Shown: piece by piece, positions 35,653-47,747 of the stretch
Position numbering within the stretch: position 1 is the stretch's first letter
Layout of the letters: each line of letters begins with the position of its first letter
Assembly: GCA_021018815.1 (NCBI GenBank)
Contig: JAITYX010000022.1
Span: 1,426,001-1,490,000 of the forward strand
Direction of reading: 5' to 3'
DNA from: Talinum fruticosum
Taxonomy: Eukaryota > Streptophyta > Magnoliopsida > Caryophyllales > Talinaceae
DNA length: 64,000 bases
Notes under the pieces: generated by a model
The model's input: the letters and a program-made list of their open reading frames with translations, nothing else
Database searches by the model: none
What the model was told of the DNA's origin: nothing
Made by a program: the position numbers and the translations under genes

Positions 35653-38640
35653 ATGGTATGTATACATTGCAATTTGCACCATATTCTGTTTACCGAGAGT
35701 TAACTTGATTAAATGGTTGTTTGACATTGATATTTTGTTGACACTTCTACAGGTGAAGTTTACAGCCGATGAGCTCCGTAAGATTATGGACCTTAAGCAT
35801 AACATTCGTAACATGTCTGTTATTGCCCATGTCGATCATGGTACTACATCCTTTTCTATTTTCATAATACTTAACTTTCGGTTATTTTCATGGATTTTCC
35901 ATCTTGTTAGAGTTGCACAGTAAGCCAACTTAAGGTGCTCAAAAATTATTACTCAACCTGTCAAAGCAATGCTAGCATAGTTCTAATGGCACCTTCCCCC
36001 TTGATATAGCAGGCATATTGGCTTGGATTTGGTTGTGTTTTGAAAAAGTTGGACTTAATCCCATTAGTTTATAATATTTAAATTTTGAGACAGTACATGG
36101 ATGATTCTTCTGACACTTTGACACCCATGTTTTGTTGCATAGCTTGAGAGCTTATGCATGGGCTTCTTTTATGATCTCTAACTTTTCTTGTGCTGAACAG
36201 GAAAATCAACACTGACTGATTCATTGGTGGCTGCTGCTGGTATCATCGCCCAGGAAGTGGCTGGTGATGTGCGAATGACTGATACCCGTGCTGATGAAGC
36301 TGAGCGTGGTATTACGATCAAGTCCACCGGAATTTCTCTCTACTATGAGATGACTGATGAAGCTTTGAAGGCTTACAAGGGAGAACGTATGGGCAATGAG
36401 TACCTCATTAACCTTATTGATTCCCCGGGCACGTTGACTTCTCATCAGAGGTCACAGCTGCTCTACGTATCACGGATGGAGCCCTTGTGGTGGTTGACTG
36501 TATTGAGGGAGTTTGTGTCCAGACAGAAACTGTCCTCCGTCAGGCTCTTGGTGAGAGGATTAGGCCTGTCCTGACTGTTAATAAGATGGACCGTTGCTTC
36601 CTTGAGCTTCAGGTTGACGGAGAGGAGGCTTACACAACATTCCAGAAGGTCATTGAGAATGCTAACGTCATTATGGCTACATATGAAGACCCCCTTCTGG
36701 GTGATGTTCAAGTCTATCCTGAGAAAGGAACTGTTGCTTTCTCAGCTGGTCTCCACGGCTGGGCATTTACTCTGTCGAACTTTGCTAAGATGTATGCCTC
36801 CAAGTTTGGAGTTGATGAATCTAAGATGATGGAGCGTCTTTGGGGTGAGAACTTCTTTGACCCAGCCACTAAGAAGTGGACCACCAAGAACACTGGTTCT
36901 GCAACTTGTAAGCGTGGGTTTGTCCAGTTCTGTTATGAACCCATCAAGCAGATCATCTCAACTTGCATGAATGACCAAAAGGATAAGCTGTGGCCTATGT
37001 TGACAAAACTGGGTGTCCAATTGAAGGCTGAAGAGAAGGACTTGATGGGTAAGGCATTGATGAAGCGTGTCATGCAGACCTGGCTGCCAGCTGCTAATGC
37101 TTTGCTGGAAATGATGATCTATCACCTGCCCTCTCCGGCAACTGCACAGAAATACCGTGTTGAGAACTTGTACGAGGGACCTATGGATGATATTTATGCC
37201 ACTGCCATCAGAAACTGTGATCCCGAGGGACCTTTGATGCTTTATGTTTCAAAAATGATTCCTGCATCTGACAAGGGTAGATTCTTTGCCTTTGGTCGTG
37301 TGTTCTCCGGAAAGGTCTCGACTGGTTTGAAGGTTAGAATCATGGGTCCTAACTACGTGCCTGGAGAGAAGAAGGATCTCTATGTGAAGAATGTACAGAG
37401 AACTGTCATTTGGATGGGTAAGAAGCAAGAAACAGTGGAGGATGTGCCATGTGGAAACACTGTTGCTATGGTTGGTTTGGATCAGTACATCACCAAGAAT
37501 GCAACCCTGACCAATGAGAAGGAAGTGGATGCACACCCAATCCGTGCCATGAAGTTCTCTGTCTCACCCGTCGTGCGTGTTGCTGTGCAGTGTAAGGTTG
37601 CTTCTGACCTTCCCAAGCTCGTTGAAGGTTTGAAGCGTCTTGCCAAGTCAGACCCTATGGTTGTGTGTACCATTGAGGAGTCTGGTGAGCACATCATTGC
37701 CGGTGCTGGAGAACTTCACCTGGAGATCTGTTTGAAGGATCTGCAGGAGGACTTCATGGGTGGGGCTGAGATCATCAAGTCCGACCCTGTTGTGTCCTTC
37801 CGTGAGACTGTCCTTGAGAGGTCATGCCGTACTGTGATGAGCAAGTCTCCCAACAAGCACAACCGTTTGTACATGGAGGCAAGGCCGTTGGAGGAAGGGC
37901 TTGCTGAGGCCATTGATGATGGGCGTATTGGTCCAAGAGATGACCCCAAGAACAGATCCAAGATCTTGGCTGAGGAATTTGGATGGGACAAGGATCTTGC
38001 TAAGAAGATCTGGTGTTTTGGGCCAGAAACTACCGGTCCTAACATGGTTGTGGATATGTGTAAGGGAGTCCAGTACTTGAATGAAATCAAGGATTCTGTT
38101 GTTGCTGGTTTCCAATGGGCATCAAAGGAAGGTGCTTTGGCTGAAGAGAACATGAGAGGCATATGCTTTGAGGTATGTGATGTGGTTCTTCACGCTGATG
38201 CCATCCATCGTGGAGGTGGACAGATTATTCCCACTGCCAGGAGGGTCTTCTATGCTTCCCAGCTTACTGCCAAACCCCGGTTGTTGGAACCCGTGTACCT
38301 TGTTGAAATCCAAGCTCCTGAGCAAGCCCTTGGTGGTATCTACAGTGTTCTGAACCAGAAGCGTGGGCACGTGTTTGAGGAAATGCAGAGGCCCGGTACT
38401 CCTCTGTACAACATCAAGGCATACCTGCCCGTCATTGAGTCCTTCGGTTTCTCAAGTACATTGAGGGCCGCAACGTCTGGTCAAGCTTTCCCACAGTGTG
38501 TGTTTGATCACTGGGACATGTTGTCGTCAGATCCTATGGAGCCAGGAAGCCAAGCTGCCAGTATAGTCACTGAGATCCGTAAGAGGAAGGGTTTGAAGGA
38601 GCAGATGACTCCACTCTCCGAGTACGAGGACAAGCTATAA
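35653..38640 (+). CDS. eEF2: eEF2 copy B, one-base frameshift in G domain
   Basis: Elongation factor 2 with exons 35653-35655 (ATG only), 35753-35840 and 36201-38640. Splicing falls after ATG and within the Gly codon of HVDHG, exactly as in A and C. Summed coding length is 2531 nt, one short of a whole reading frame. The frame changes at 36423-36429 (CCCCGGG), inside DSPGH of the G3 motif; copy C there has one more base. Downstream the frame is open for 717 codons to YEDKL, with NKMD (G4) and the diphthamide-site motif DAIHRGGGQ intact. As written, translation would stop at 36574 after about 150 codons and give no working GTPase. The lack of any other lesion argues for a very recent mutation, for upkeep by gene conversion, or for a homopolymer base-call error in a CCCCGGGG tract. 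Confidence 0.93.
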
Positions 38641-38800
38641 GAACATCGTAAGGATGAATTTTGCCTTTTTAAAAATTCTGTGGTAGCTGTGGTTTTTAAA
38701 CATTTGGTATCTTCATTTTAACCTCATTTTGTTCCTGTAGTAGACATACCGGTATCATTTACTACTGGGGATGCTTTTATATTTTTGTGAGATGCAATCT
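38641..38800 (+). other. 3' UTR of eEF2 copy B
   Basis: Homologous by eye to the sequence after the stop of copy A. Copy C's 3' UTR is different. No single polyadenylation signal stands out. Confidence 0.6.
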
Positions 38801-40500
38801 TCGGCCTAGTAGATCATTCTGATTTCTGACTCCTTTATTCCCTCTGTTTGTAGAAATATTTGTTGTTATGGCTATAAGGCTTGGGTTTTTACGCATGTTT
38901 TTTACTGCATCATAGATTTTGGTAATCAGGTTGTTGCAGAATTCTAGTTGTCATGGCTATAGTTTCGTTATGGTTCAGTTGAGCTAGGATGATTTGAGTA
39001 CGGTCGTATTCAGGTCACCTTTTGGTGGTTTTGTTTGAGCTATGTTTTTGGTTTTATAATTTCGGATTCATGTAATGCTCCCATCCCTAGTGTTGCATTT
39101 AAGTTAAAAGGCAAGCTTTCAGTGTTCTAGCTGGACCAATGAACCCCCGTCTTTGAGATTCCAGTCTAGAGACTCCAATAACTCTCACGACTAGCTAGTG
39201 GAGCCCAACAAACAAAAAAGACCTGTTAGATAAACACCTTTTTCTAGAATAAAGTTTTAAGGACTTACATGGAAATTTATATTATTTTTTATTTATCTCT
39301 TTTATGAATCTAAAAATAATATTTTTTAAAAAATAGAGAATTGTATTATATCATTCTGAATGGGTGTAGAAAGTATTATTGACAGTTTAGTACCCAGTAT
39401 TGTCCTATATTATCAATAAATGATAAAAAAAAGTCACTTATGTATCAAAAATAATAAATTATTATTCTAATGTATCGTATAAAATTAAAACTTTTGTCAT
39501 ATGACACTAAAACTTGTATAACTAACGATGATTATGACTCATGGCAAGAATTTCTTGCGATTCTTTTGGATTTTGGACGTTTAGAAATCAATTATATTTG
39601 TTGCTCTTTTATTTGCAAGAGAGTGTTACTTTTAGTTTTTTTTTTGTTACTTTATCATCATTTGTTGATGCAGATCCCACTTTTCTGATGCTATTTTTAT
39701 CTAAAATTTCTTGCGAGAATTATCGACCGTCAATGCCACAATTATTTCATACTTCTTCTTACAGCCACTTCTTGTAAAAAATATTTACAAAATTTTTAAA
39801 GTGAATTTCTTAAAATATTTTTTTTTAATGAGTAAAATATACATAGAAACTTTAAGCAATTCTTCTCATAAGAATTACATTGAGTATAAAATCAATCATA
39901 ATGGACGAAAAGAGAGGGAAACAACTAGAAGCCCAAACATGGGAGAAATGGATCGTATTCCCCAAGTGTGTCATCCAATCGATCAAACAATTTGCTTCTC
40001 AAAAAAAATGATGAATGATAGTATGCCGGTAGTCTGCAATAAGCTTCTTGATATCATGAACTATAAAGTCATATGCCAAGGTGGTTGAACCATTTGTTTA
40101 ACTGCATGTGTAATAATCTTGCTATCAAATTTAGAATAGCTTCCTAGAACCCTATTGTAAGTGTCATAGTTTTTCCATAATGATAGACATAGTATCTAAA
40201 TTGCTAGCCCCTGCTTGGATAAGATTACCCTTACTCATAGTACGTATCCTATGACAATTTTGTTATTGTTAACGGATCTATCAAAATTTGATTGGACAAA
40301 GTCTCTCTACGGAAGATTTGTATATGTAGTACTAAGATTACCTATATTTGAATTTTAATAATTTATTCTAAGGTGAAGATTACCTAAATATATTTTTTAA
40401 AGATTACCTACATTTGAATCTTTTTAATTTTTTTAAGGCGTACAGTTACAATGTATATGTTTTATTATAAAGTTGAACATAAATAAATACAAACTACGCA
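38801..40500. other. Intergenic, no gene recognised
   Basis: AT-rich after 39200. Open frames at 39470-40090 overlap each other, are of low complexity and lack domains. No transposon protein motif seen. Confidence 0.45.
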
Positions 40501-40987
40501 AGGGTATGTTCGAATGAGTGTTTATAAAGGTGTTTATAACGGCCAATAACTCGTAACATTTAATTGATAACTTTAACAGCTCGTAACAACTTTTAACCGC
40601 TAATAACTAATTGTTGTAATAGTTATAACCGCTAATCATAACCTCATATGTATAAAAGAAGTTAATATACATTGTGATTTCATCTTTCATTTCTTGAGAT
40701 ATGTATTAATGGGACCTATTTTTCCCTCAAAAAATAATTAAATAAAAAATACAATGATAAAAATAATGTAACCGAATAAAAATTAATTGATTAACCAAAA
40801 AAATGTTACAAAAATTAATTATTAACCAATATATGTTGTTTGTGAAATATACAAAAATAATATCATTAAAGGTATCTTCAAAATTTCATAACGACTCATA
40901 ACGATACATAGTTGGTATAACGACTCATAACATCTATAACGACTATAGTAGCTCATAACAACGACATAACATCTAATTGTTAACTTT
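40501..40987 (-). mobile_element. MITE-like element, part 1 (interrupted by L1)
   Basis: Starts AGGGTATGTTCGAATGAGTG, the inverse of the family's right end, and continues with family motifs in inverse orientation (CGCTAATCATAACCTCATA, CCTCAAAAAATAATTAAA, AAAATTTCATAACGACTCA). It stops at the L1 target site (40976-40987) and resumes at 45533. Confidence 0.72.
40976..40987. repeat. Target-site duplication of L1, left copy
   Basis: ATTGTTAACTTT, identical to 45521-45532 on the other side of the L1 element. Confidence 0.88.
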
Positions 40988-43900
40988 TTTTGGGAAAAAA
41001 GATAAATAATTATCATTTCAACTTTCTCCAAAATAGGAAGTTTCAAGTATGTACATAGTAGTGGTGGAGCTTACATAGCTACAAAATCATCCCAGTTAAC
41101 AACGTATGTATCCGGTCTCACACTACACACGTGCTGAATTTGTCTCACAACCCCCACAACAGTACGGGTCTTTTGCTGAAATTTTCGTAGGCATCGTTCT
41201 CTCCATAATTTGTACACCGCCCCTGCCAAGACAGTCCACAACCACCTATTTTTGTGTGTATTCCCTCTGCAGGCTTTCCTATACCAATGCAATTCCTTCT
41301 TCAACCCCCATCTTCTCTCGGGTTTACTTTTGACCACTACAGAATGTTACTCCACACTTCAGCCAAGAAGCTACACAGGAAAAAAAAAGAGGTGATGACA
41401 GTTATCCAACGCCGCCCCTCCACACAATGAACACTGGTTTTTAACTGCCAATCCCCTCTTCGTAATTAGATCGGCACTAGGTACTCTTTCTTGACATATT
41501 AGCCATAATATCATCTTATGTCTTCCCCACGCCCAACTTTTCCATACTACTCTCCACCACCTGACTGGTGCAGGTAGTGATTTGAACATACCATAATTGA
41601 GCTTCGCAGAGAATTGAGCCTGTTGCTCTAGCCATTCTCTGGCTTTGTTTGCACTTCCCAGCTGTTGTACTCGTTCATAACGGAGATCCAGTAGTTTCCT
41701 TCACCCCCATGCATCACCACAATGGCTGTGCACAGAGAAAAGATCCCTTCCCTATAGCATATACGCAGCTGCCCATCTTGTAAATATGGAATTTAAGTGA
41801 ATCAGTTTCCATAGCCATTTAATACATAGTGCTTTGTTCCATGTTAGAATTTCCTTAAAATTGAGTCCTCCATTTTGACTTGGTTGACAGATGCTTTGCC
41901 AACTAACTAGAGCCATTTTTTTCCTTCAAGGTTTCCACTCCAGAGGTATTTGCCACAAAGGGACTCGATCAAGTGGATTGTGTGTTGCGGTAATGGGAAT
42001 ATCTGGGACCAAAAGTTTATTATTGCATTTATCAAAGTTCTCCTTCCTGTATAGGAAAGGTTTCTAGCTGCCTAAGAATAGATCCTTTGTTTCATCTTGT
42101 CCACTAGGGGTTGGCACATGCTGTGGGACAATCTTTTAGTGGAGAGTGGGAGTCCCAGATATCTAAATGGGAAGCTGCCAAGTGAAAAGCCTTTGGAATG
42201 CAAGATGTCTTGTTGTAGTGCCTTGAACACCTCCCATATAAGCCTCAGTCTTATCTAAATTGGCTACAAGCCAGGTCATCAGAGTAAAATCATTAAAGCA
42301 GTCCCATAAGCATTGGATGGAAGGCATGTCCCCTCTAGAGAAAAGTAGTACATCGTCCGTGACTACCAGATGAGTTAATTTGATTCTGACACACTTTGGG
42401 TGGAAAGAAATTTTTGTGTAGCTAAGATCAGCCCTCTTAATAACACCTACATGCAGATAACAAATAAATAAGGTGAGATTGGATAACCTGGCCTCAATAT
42501 ACAAGCCCCAGAGAAGAAACCTTTTGACTCCCCATTAATGTTTATTGAGAATTTTGCAGTGGTTACACATGTCATTATCAGACTAATGAAGTGTGCAGGG
42601 AAACCAAAGAGTGCCAGAGCATCCTTCAGAAAATCCCAACTAATCGTGTCATATCCCCCATGCTTTCTGATAAAACCCTGTTGAGTATCCATCCGGCCCA
42701 AGAGCTTTGTGGATATCCATGCTGAATAGGGCTTTCTTTACTTCCTCTTCTGAAACTGGGGCAGTTAGCATCTGTGTATGTGCTACACTTAATGTAGGTC
42801 CAGCTGATATCCATTCCCTTTTCACAACCTGCACTTTCCTTGGTGTACCCGACAAATCAGTATAGAACTTTACAAAAGCTTCGGCTATTTCATCCCGTGT
42901 CTTATGCTCTACTCCATTTGGTCTAGAATCATGTGTATGAAGTGCATGCATATCTTCTGTTGATGATGGCATGAAAATATCTATTGTTTTCATCCCCATG
43001 CTTAACAAAACTACCCTTTGCTCTCTGCCTTAGTATAGATTCTTCCATGTTTCTAACTTTCACATATTCTTCAAGAAGGTTTTTTTCCTTTTCCTGCAGA
43101 GAGGCAAATAGGGACTTAGCCTGCAACTCATCTTGAGTGTGTATAAGCTCATTATACAAATGATTAACTTTTAGGTGTATGCCCTTGAAACAATGTCCAT
43201 GGATCTCTTTGAGGGCTTTCTTTAGCAACTTCAGCTTTGTGGTTATCTGATACATCATGCACCCTTCTACTGACTCATCCCAGCCCTTCTGCACTGCTTG
43301 CTGAAATTGGTCACTTTTAGCCCACACATTCAAAAATATGAATGATTTCTTCCTGTTACTGTCATGCTTCAAAATGTCCACAGAAATTAGGCAGTGGTTT
43401 GAAACACCAGGTGGTTTGAATTCCACTCCATATCTCCAGGGGCTTTGAACTGCAGCTTGATTAAAAAGTACTCTATCTAGCTTCGCCTAGACTCTTGTTT
43501 GCCCTTGGGGCCTATTTGACCAAGTGTAATAATGTCCAGTGGCTGGTGCATCATACAAAGCATTCTTGGTTATACATTGGAAAAACTCTTCTATTTCACT
43601 TTGATTGGCACTAGCATTTGATATCCTTTCCTCTTCACATATGACAACATTGAAATCTCCCAACAAGATCCATGGTGATATAATAGCAAGAGATAACATA
43701 TCAAGATTTTGCCATAATAAATTTCAAGTAGAACCTGAATTTGATACATATACCATAGTGATAAAGCCCTGAAACTCATCATGTGAATCAACTTTACAAT
43801 GTATGAGTTGATCACTTACCTCTACTATAGAAAACATAGTCTCCCATTGTAGTGATGATCGTAATTTGCTGCAAAATAATATTGAGGAAATAGCCTTTTC

Positions 43901-45520
43901 GCTACTAGTTATGCTACAGGTTCTTTTACATGGGTTTCCAACAAACCAAATACACTGGGCTTTGCCATCCGGATAACTTTCCTTATTTCTGCCTGCTTAT
44001 TCATGTCATTTAGACCTCGCACATACCAGCAGTAGACTTTTATGGCTGAGATTTGCTTACACCCCTACCCATGCTCCGTGCTTTGTCAAACTTGGTCATG
44101 ACTGATCCTCTACCTGTCCCCTTAACATTAATCCCCAGAGCGCTGAAAGAGTTCAGCAAAGAAATACTTCCTTGCCTCGTATGCTGCACTGGTACACTCT
44201 GAGATTTCTGCTTCCTAATTTGTGCTTGTGCATGCTTCACAAGTGGAGGTGATTGCTAAGTTAAGATCTCTTTTTGACTCCCACTCATTTGCTACTCTTC
44301 CAATTGATTTCCTATAATCTCACGCATTAGTGAAATCTCTGCAGCAGGAGTCTCCTGAGCATGGTGTATTGCATTCAGTTGTTTGTTGTTTTTTGGCACC
44401 CAAATATGCTTTGTGGCCTGCTGCCTGCAACTAGCTTCTTCATGACCCAACCTTTTGCATTTTTTGCAATAATAGGGTACCCACTCATAGTGGATTTCTT
44501 GCTCAAAACTATGTCCATCTTGATCATATACTGGAACAAACTCTGGCAGAGTTTTTGAAACATCAACTTCCACCAACACACATGCATATGAAATCCTAGC
44601 TTTTGAAGCTGTACATTTATCGGCATAAAGGGGAACTCCTATGGCACTAGCCAGCTTACTCAGCATCTGAACAGACCAAAAGTGTAGGTCAAGGTTTGGG
44701 AATTTTAGCCATGCAGGGATTTGAGTTGACAAAGCTCGGTCAAACCTAAATTCAAGTGACCAAGGCTTCAACATTAACATTTTTCGATCCTAACATCCAA
44801 GGTCCTCCCCTCAAAATATGGATCATGTCATCTGAATTTTTAAATCGGAATATATACCAGCATGTAGCATGACAGTAGATTTCAGGTTTGTCCACAGAAT
44901 TCCAATGTGTGTCAACAAATTTTTTCACTACAGCAATATTTGGCATATGCCTAATAATGCACCCAACCAAGGCTGTGCTCCAGTGCTCAATTTCCTCTGT
45001 GACATCCTCAGGGCAGATATGAACCACTGGGGTATTCCCTTCATATACAGGTGGCACATAGTGTAACCCTAATCCCCTGGCAGGATCCCGATTTCTCGCA
45101 AACAATTCATATAGGTTTTCTTTCTACCCTCAGTACTCCCCTCTCCCTACTCCTCTAATGGAATGGAGGCAACTTGTTCTTGTTCACTTTTCTCTTTCTC
45201 AGAGGCAATCTCCCGGTTTTCAGTGTGATGTTCTAATTCTTCCTCCATTAAATCAGACGATTTCAATAGATTTTCTAAATCACTAGTAGGAGATGGCGAA
45301 GAAATTACCTTATTCTCGTTCGACACTAGGTGCTCTCCGAACAGTGAGATTCGTACTTCATTCGCAATCGCCTGCTCCCCGAATGGCTTTTTCGGTGGTC
45401 GTCCTCGTTTTTTCATCTTTTAGGCACCGATGATTCAGTTTTTAATGCGTTGCAATCGCTCAGTCGCCGAGAGCATATCTCCTCTTATGGTGCTCCATGG
45501 ATCACATATAAATTTCTCTG
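40988..45520 (-). mobile_element. Near full-length L1 LINE, inactive
   Basis: A 4533-bp L1 on the - strand, flanked by a perfect 12-bp duplication (ATTGTTAACTTT), with a short A-tail (T-run at 40985-40991 on +). ORF1 (45416 to 44040) starts MKKRGRPPKK. It has the DUF4283-type region (DTHWNSVDKPEIYCHATCW; LRGGPWMLG) and a CCHC knuckle (CKKCKRLGHEEASC). ORF2 starts near 44040 with an endonuclease (YCWYVRGLND; ILLGDFNVV), then the RT and an LWLICQERVPSADL zinc-knuckle part, and ends at 41071 (NWDDFVAM). Lesions are several frameshifts and stops, the endonuclease SDH box reading SNH, the FADD box reading VTDD, and an internal RT deletion. No RNase H domain follows, unlike the LINEs at 20-30 kb. 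Confidence 0.92.
42640..42680 (-). other. RT deletion junction inside L1
   Basis: The palm start (GPDGYSTGFYQKAWG) is joined directly to the later YDTISWDFLKDAL block. The intervening RT segment present in other L1 copies (LIPK, RPISL, NRL and QSAF blocks, roughly 100 residues) is absent. Confidence 0.75.
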
Positions 45521-45532
45521 ATTGTTAACTTT
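45521..45532. repeat. Target-site duplication of L1, right copy
   Basis: ATTGTTAACTTT, matching 40976-40987 exactly. It lies immediately beyond the presumed 5' end of the L1 (ORF1 start at 45416 on the - strand). Confidence 0.88.
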
Positions 45533-45562
45533 ACTGGCTCATAACTGCTCGTTATATGTCAG
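45533..45562 (-). mobile_element. MITE-like element, part 2 (beyond L1)
   Basis: ACTGGCTCATAACTGCTCG continues the inverse family sequence broken at 40987 (expected ...GTTAACTTT then ACTG.TTATAAC). About 18 bp of the usual end are missing, possibly lost when the next element inserted. Confidence 0.6.
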
Positions 45563-46008
45563 GATTTGTTCATTTCATTTATTAAAACGAGTTGTTACAA
45601 TTGTTACAACTATTAGGAGTTATTAAAGGTAGCGATAGAGTGCATTATGAATTTATTATGAATAAATTGTTATAAGCTATTATGAATAATTATAGCGATT
45701 ATAAGTTATTATGCACGATTATGAAATTTTGAAGACGTCGTTAGTGATATTGTTTTTTTTCGTATTTCACAAACAATGTATATTGGTCAATAATAAATTT
45801 TTGTGACAATATTTTTTGCTGATTGATTAATTTTTATTCAGTTAATAATCATGGTCATTGTATTTTATATGAATTTTTTGAGGAAAAAGGTCCCGTTAAT
45901 ACCTATCTCAAGAAATTAAAAAATGTAATTACAATGTATAGAAATATTATTGTATACCGTTCAATGTTAATAATAATAATAATAATAATACCCACGATGA
46001 TGATGATG

Positions 46009-46058
<50 letters not shown>

Positions 46059-46150
46059 TACAATTATTGTAATGGTTAAGAATTATTAAGTTGTTTTGAT
46101 GAGCTAGTTGTTGTAAAAACTTTTATAAACACTTATTCGAACAAACCTTT
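45563..46150 (+). mobile_element. TTATAA-rich MITE-like element, uninterrupted copy
   Basis: Starts GATTTGTTCATTTCATTTAT and ends CACTTATTCGAACAAACC, about 590 bp, with an internal AAT tract (45967-46058) and no coding. It serves as the empty-site reference for the CACTA insertion at 18288, because the surrounding sequence is continuous here. It stands head-to-head with the element split by the L1. Confidence 0.7.
45967..46058. repeat. (AAT)n microsatellite with GAT interruption
   Basis: AAT units, then ACCCACGATGATGATGATGA, then about fifteen more AAT units. Confidence 0.88.
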
Positions 46151-46410
46151 AATTCAAAAAAATTGAATTATATTTAACTAGTAACATTTGTTTAATAGGT
46201 CAAAGATATCTCTTGTATCATATATCACGAGTTAATAAGTTCCCTACTCATTACCACAAGATAAAATATCGATGAATACATAAATAAAATCGCAGAGCTT
46301 AAGACAAGGAACAATAGGAAACAAAATTGATTAAAATTGCTAAGAGAAACGAACATTTAATATGATACATATTAATTTTGATTAAAAATTTATATGCTTT
46401 GATAATTAAG

Positions 46411-46555
46411 AGCTTGTTTGAAATGACATTTATATCAACATTTATAACAATTTTAGTATCATTTCAGTTATAACAACTAATCACTTCTGCTCATTTAAGT
46501 TATAGCAATTATAACAGTTATAACAGTTAATTTTACAATCATTTTGAACAAACCT
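46411..46555. mobile_element. Short MITE upstream of copy C
   Basis: 145 bp from AGCTTGTTTGAAATGAC to ATCATTTTGAACAAACCT, a good inverted repeat of about 17 bp. The inside is TATAACAGTTATAAC-rich. It is the cleanest and shortest copy of the family also present at 17138 and 34352. Confidence 0.75.
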
Positions 46556-46866
46556 AAATATTAAGATAAGCTATTTTAAATTTAATCTATTTTCAAAAGA
46601 AACATAAATATAAAATAATAATTCAACAAATTGGACCCTTAGGTTTTGTGAGGTAAGCGCCCACCTCAACCCCCAACCCCTTTTTTTTTTTTTTTTTCGC
46701 TTGTTTTATAGAACTCAAAATCATATCCTTATTTCAGTGGCCTGAAAAGGCAACCTTTTACACCGTGGCTCGTAAGAAAAATCATATATACATAAATAAA
46801 ATCGTTGGCGGACAAGGGAAAGAAAATATTGGAATATTTATACTGAAAATATCCGAATATTACTAT

Positions 46867-47747
46867 TAGGGTTTCTCTCTCTCTCCTCCCTCTCAGTGGC
46901 CACAATTAAAGCTCTTTAGCGAGTGCTCAGCCGCACCTCTTCTCTCCCTCCTTTTCTCTTTCTCTTCCCTATCGTTTTCCACCTTTTCACTACCCCATCG
47001 GGTGCGAACCGCTTCGAGCTTCGTCTCAGGTGCCTTTCTCGTCTCTCTACGTCCTTCATCTCTTGCGATTTTGGTGATTATTTGTCATGATGGAGTTGAT
47101 TATGTCGCTGTTACGATTGTATTGTGTTTTTGTTATTTTGACTAGTTGATTTGTTTTGGTTTGATTGATTTGCATGTAAATGTTCGTTTTGTGCTGAGTT
47201 TGGATGGAGTTGAATGGTTCCTTTTTATTGAAGGAAGTTTTTGTTGTCCCAAATGGTCCATTTCCGCGTTGTACTATTCACTTTTTTATTGTAAATGTAG
47301 TGAAGATTAAATTCTGTGTTACATATCTGGTAGATTTTGCGATGTTTTTTCATTTTGATTGATATTACTGTTTGAGGTCACTTCTGGGTTTAGGATCTAT
47401 GGGTTTTATCGTGGTTTTAGTCCGATCTGGAACTTGGATTAAATTTTAGGTTAAATGAGTTTGGTGCGCTGTTCTATGTGGCGATAAGTGTTTAAGGGAT
47501 TTGTATTGGGTAATATTTTCGTGACCAAGGTGTCTGATATTGAACTCAAAAGTCATAGCCCTCAAATCTTTCTCGACCGTTTTCTTTCTTTTTCATGTGT
47601 GCTTCACTTTAAAATTGCTATTTTAAGATTGGTGTCTTGTGAATCCATAAGGGAAAGACAGTTGACTCGTGCAAATTTGTGCAGGGTTCGTTGATATCTT
47701 GTAGGATCTTATCGGCGTGTGCCTGTGTTTTCTAAAGAGCTGCCAAG
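46867..47747 (+). promoter_or_regulatory. Promoter and 5' leader of eEF2 copy C
   Basis: TAGGGTTT telo-box at 46867-46874, a CT-rich tract, an ACAATTAAAGCTCTTT box (about 46902) where A and B have AATATAA, then a leader exon ending CTTCGTCTCAG before a donor at 47030. The leader intron runs to 47684 (TTGTGCAG), and the exon resumes GGTTCGTTGATATC. This copy lacks the perfect TATA-like sequence of A and B but shares GCTTCGAGCTTCGTCTCAG with copy A. Confidence 0.75.

Noticed and set aside
36427..36430. Programmed ribosomal frameshift rescuing eEF2 A and B
   Set aside because: eEF2 has no known recoding. There is no clear slippery heptamer with downstream structure, and intact copy C needs none; error or mutation is simpler.
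36487..38640. 717-codon frame as an independent eEF2-like protein (also 12974-15127)
   Set aside because: It begins at a GTG in the middle of the G domain and is simply the downstream part of frameshifted eEF2. The first real in-frame ATG lies even later, at NKMD.
33480..46058. AAT/ATT arrays as a CRISPR-like or regulatory array
   Set aside because: Simple trinucleotide microsatellites without spacers, in a plant nuclear genome.
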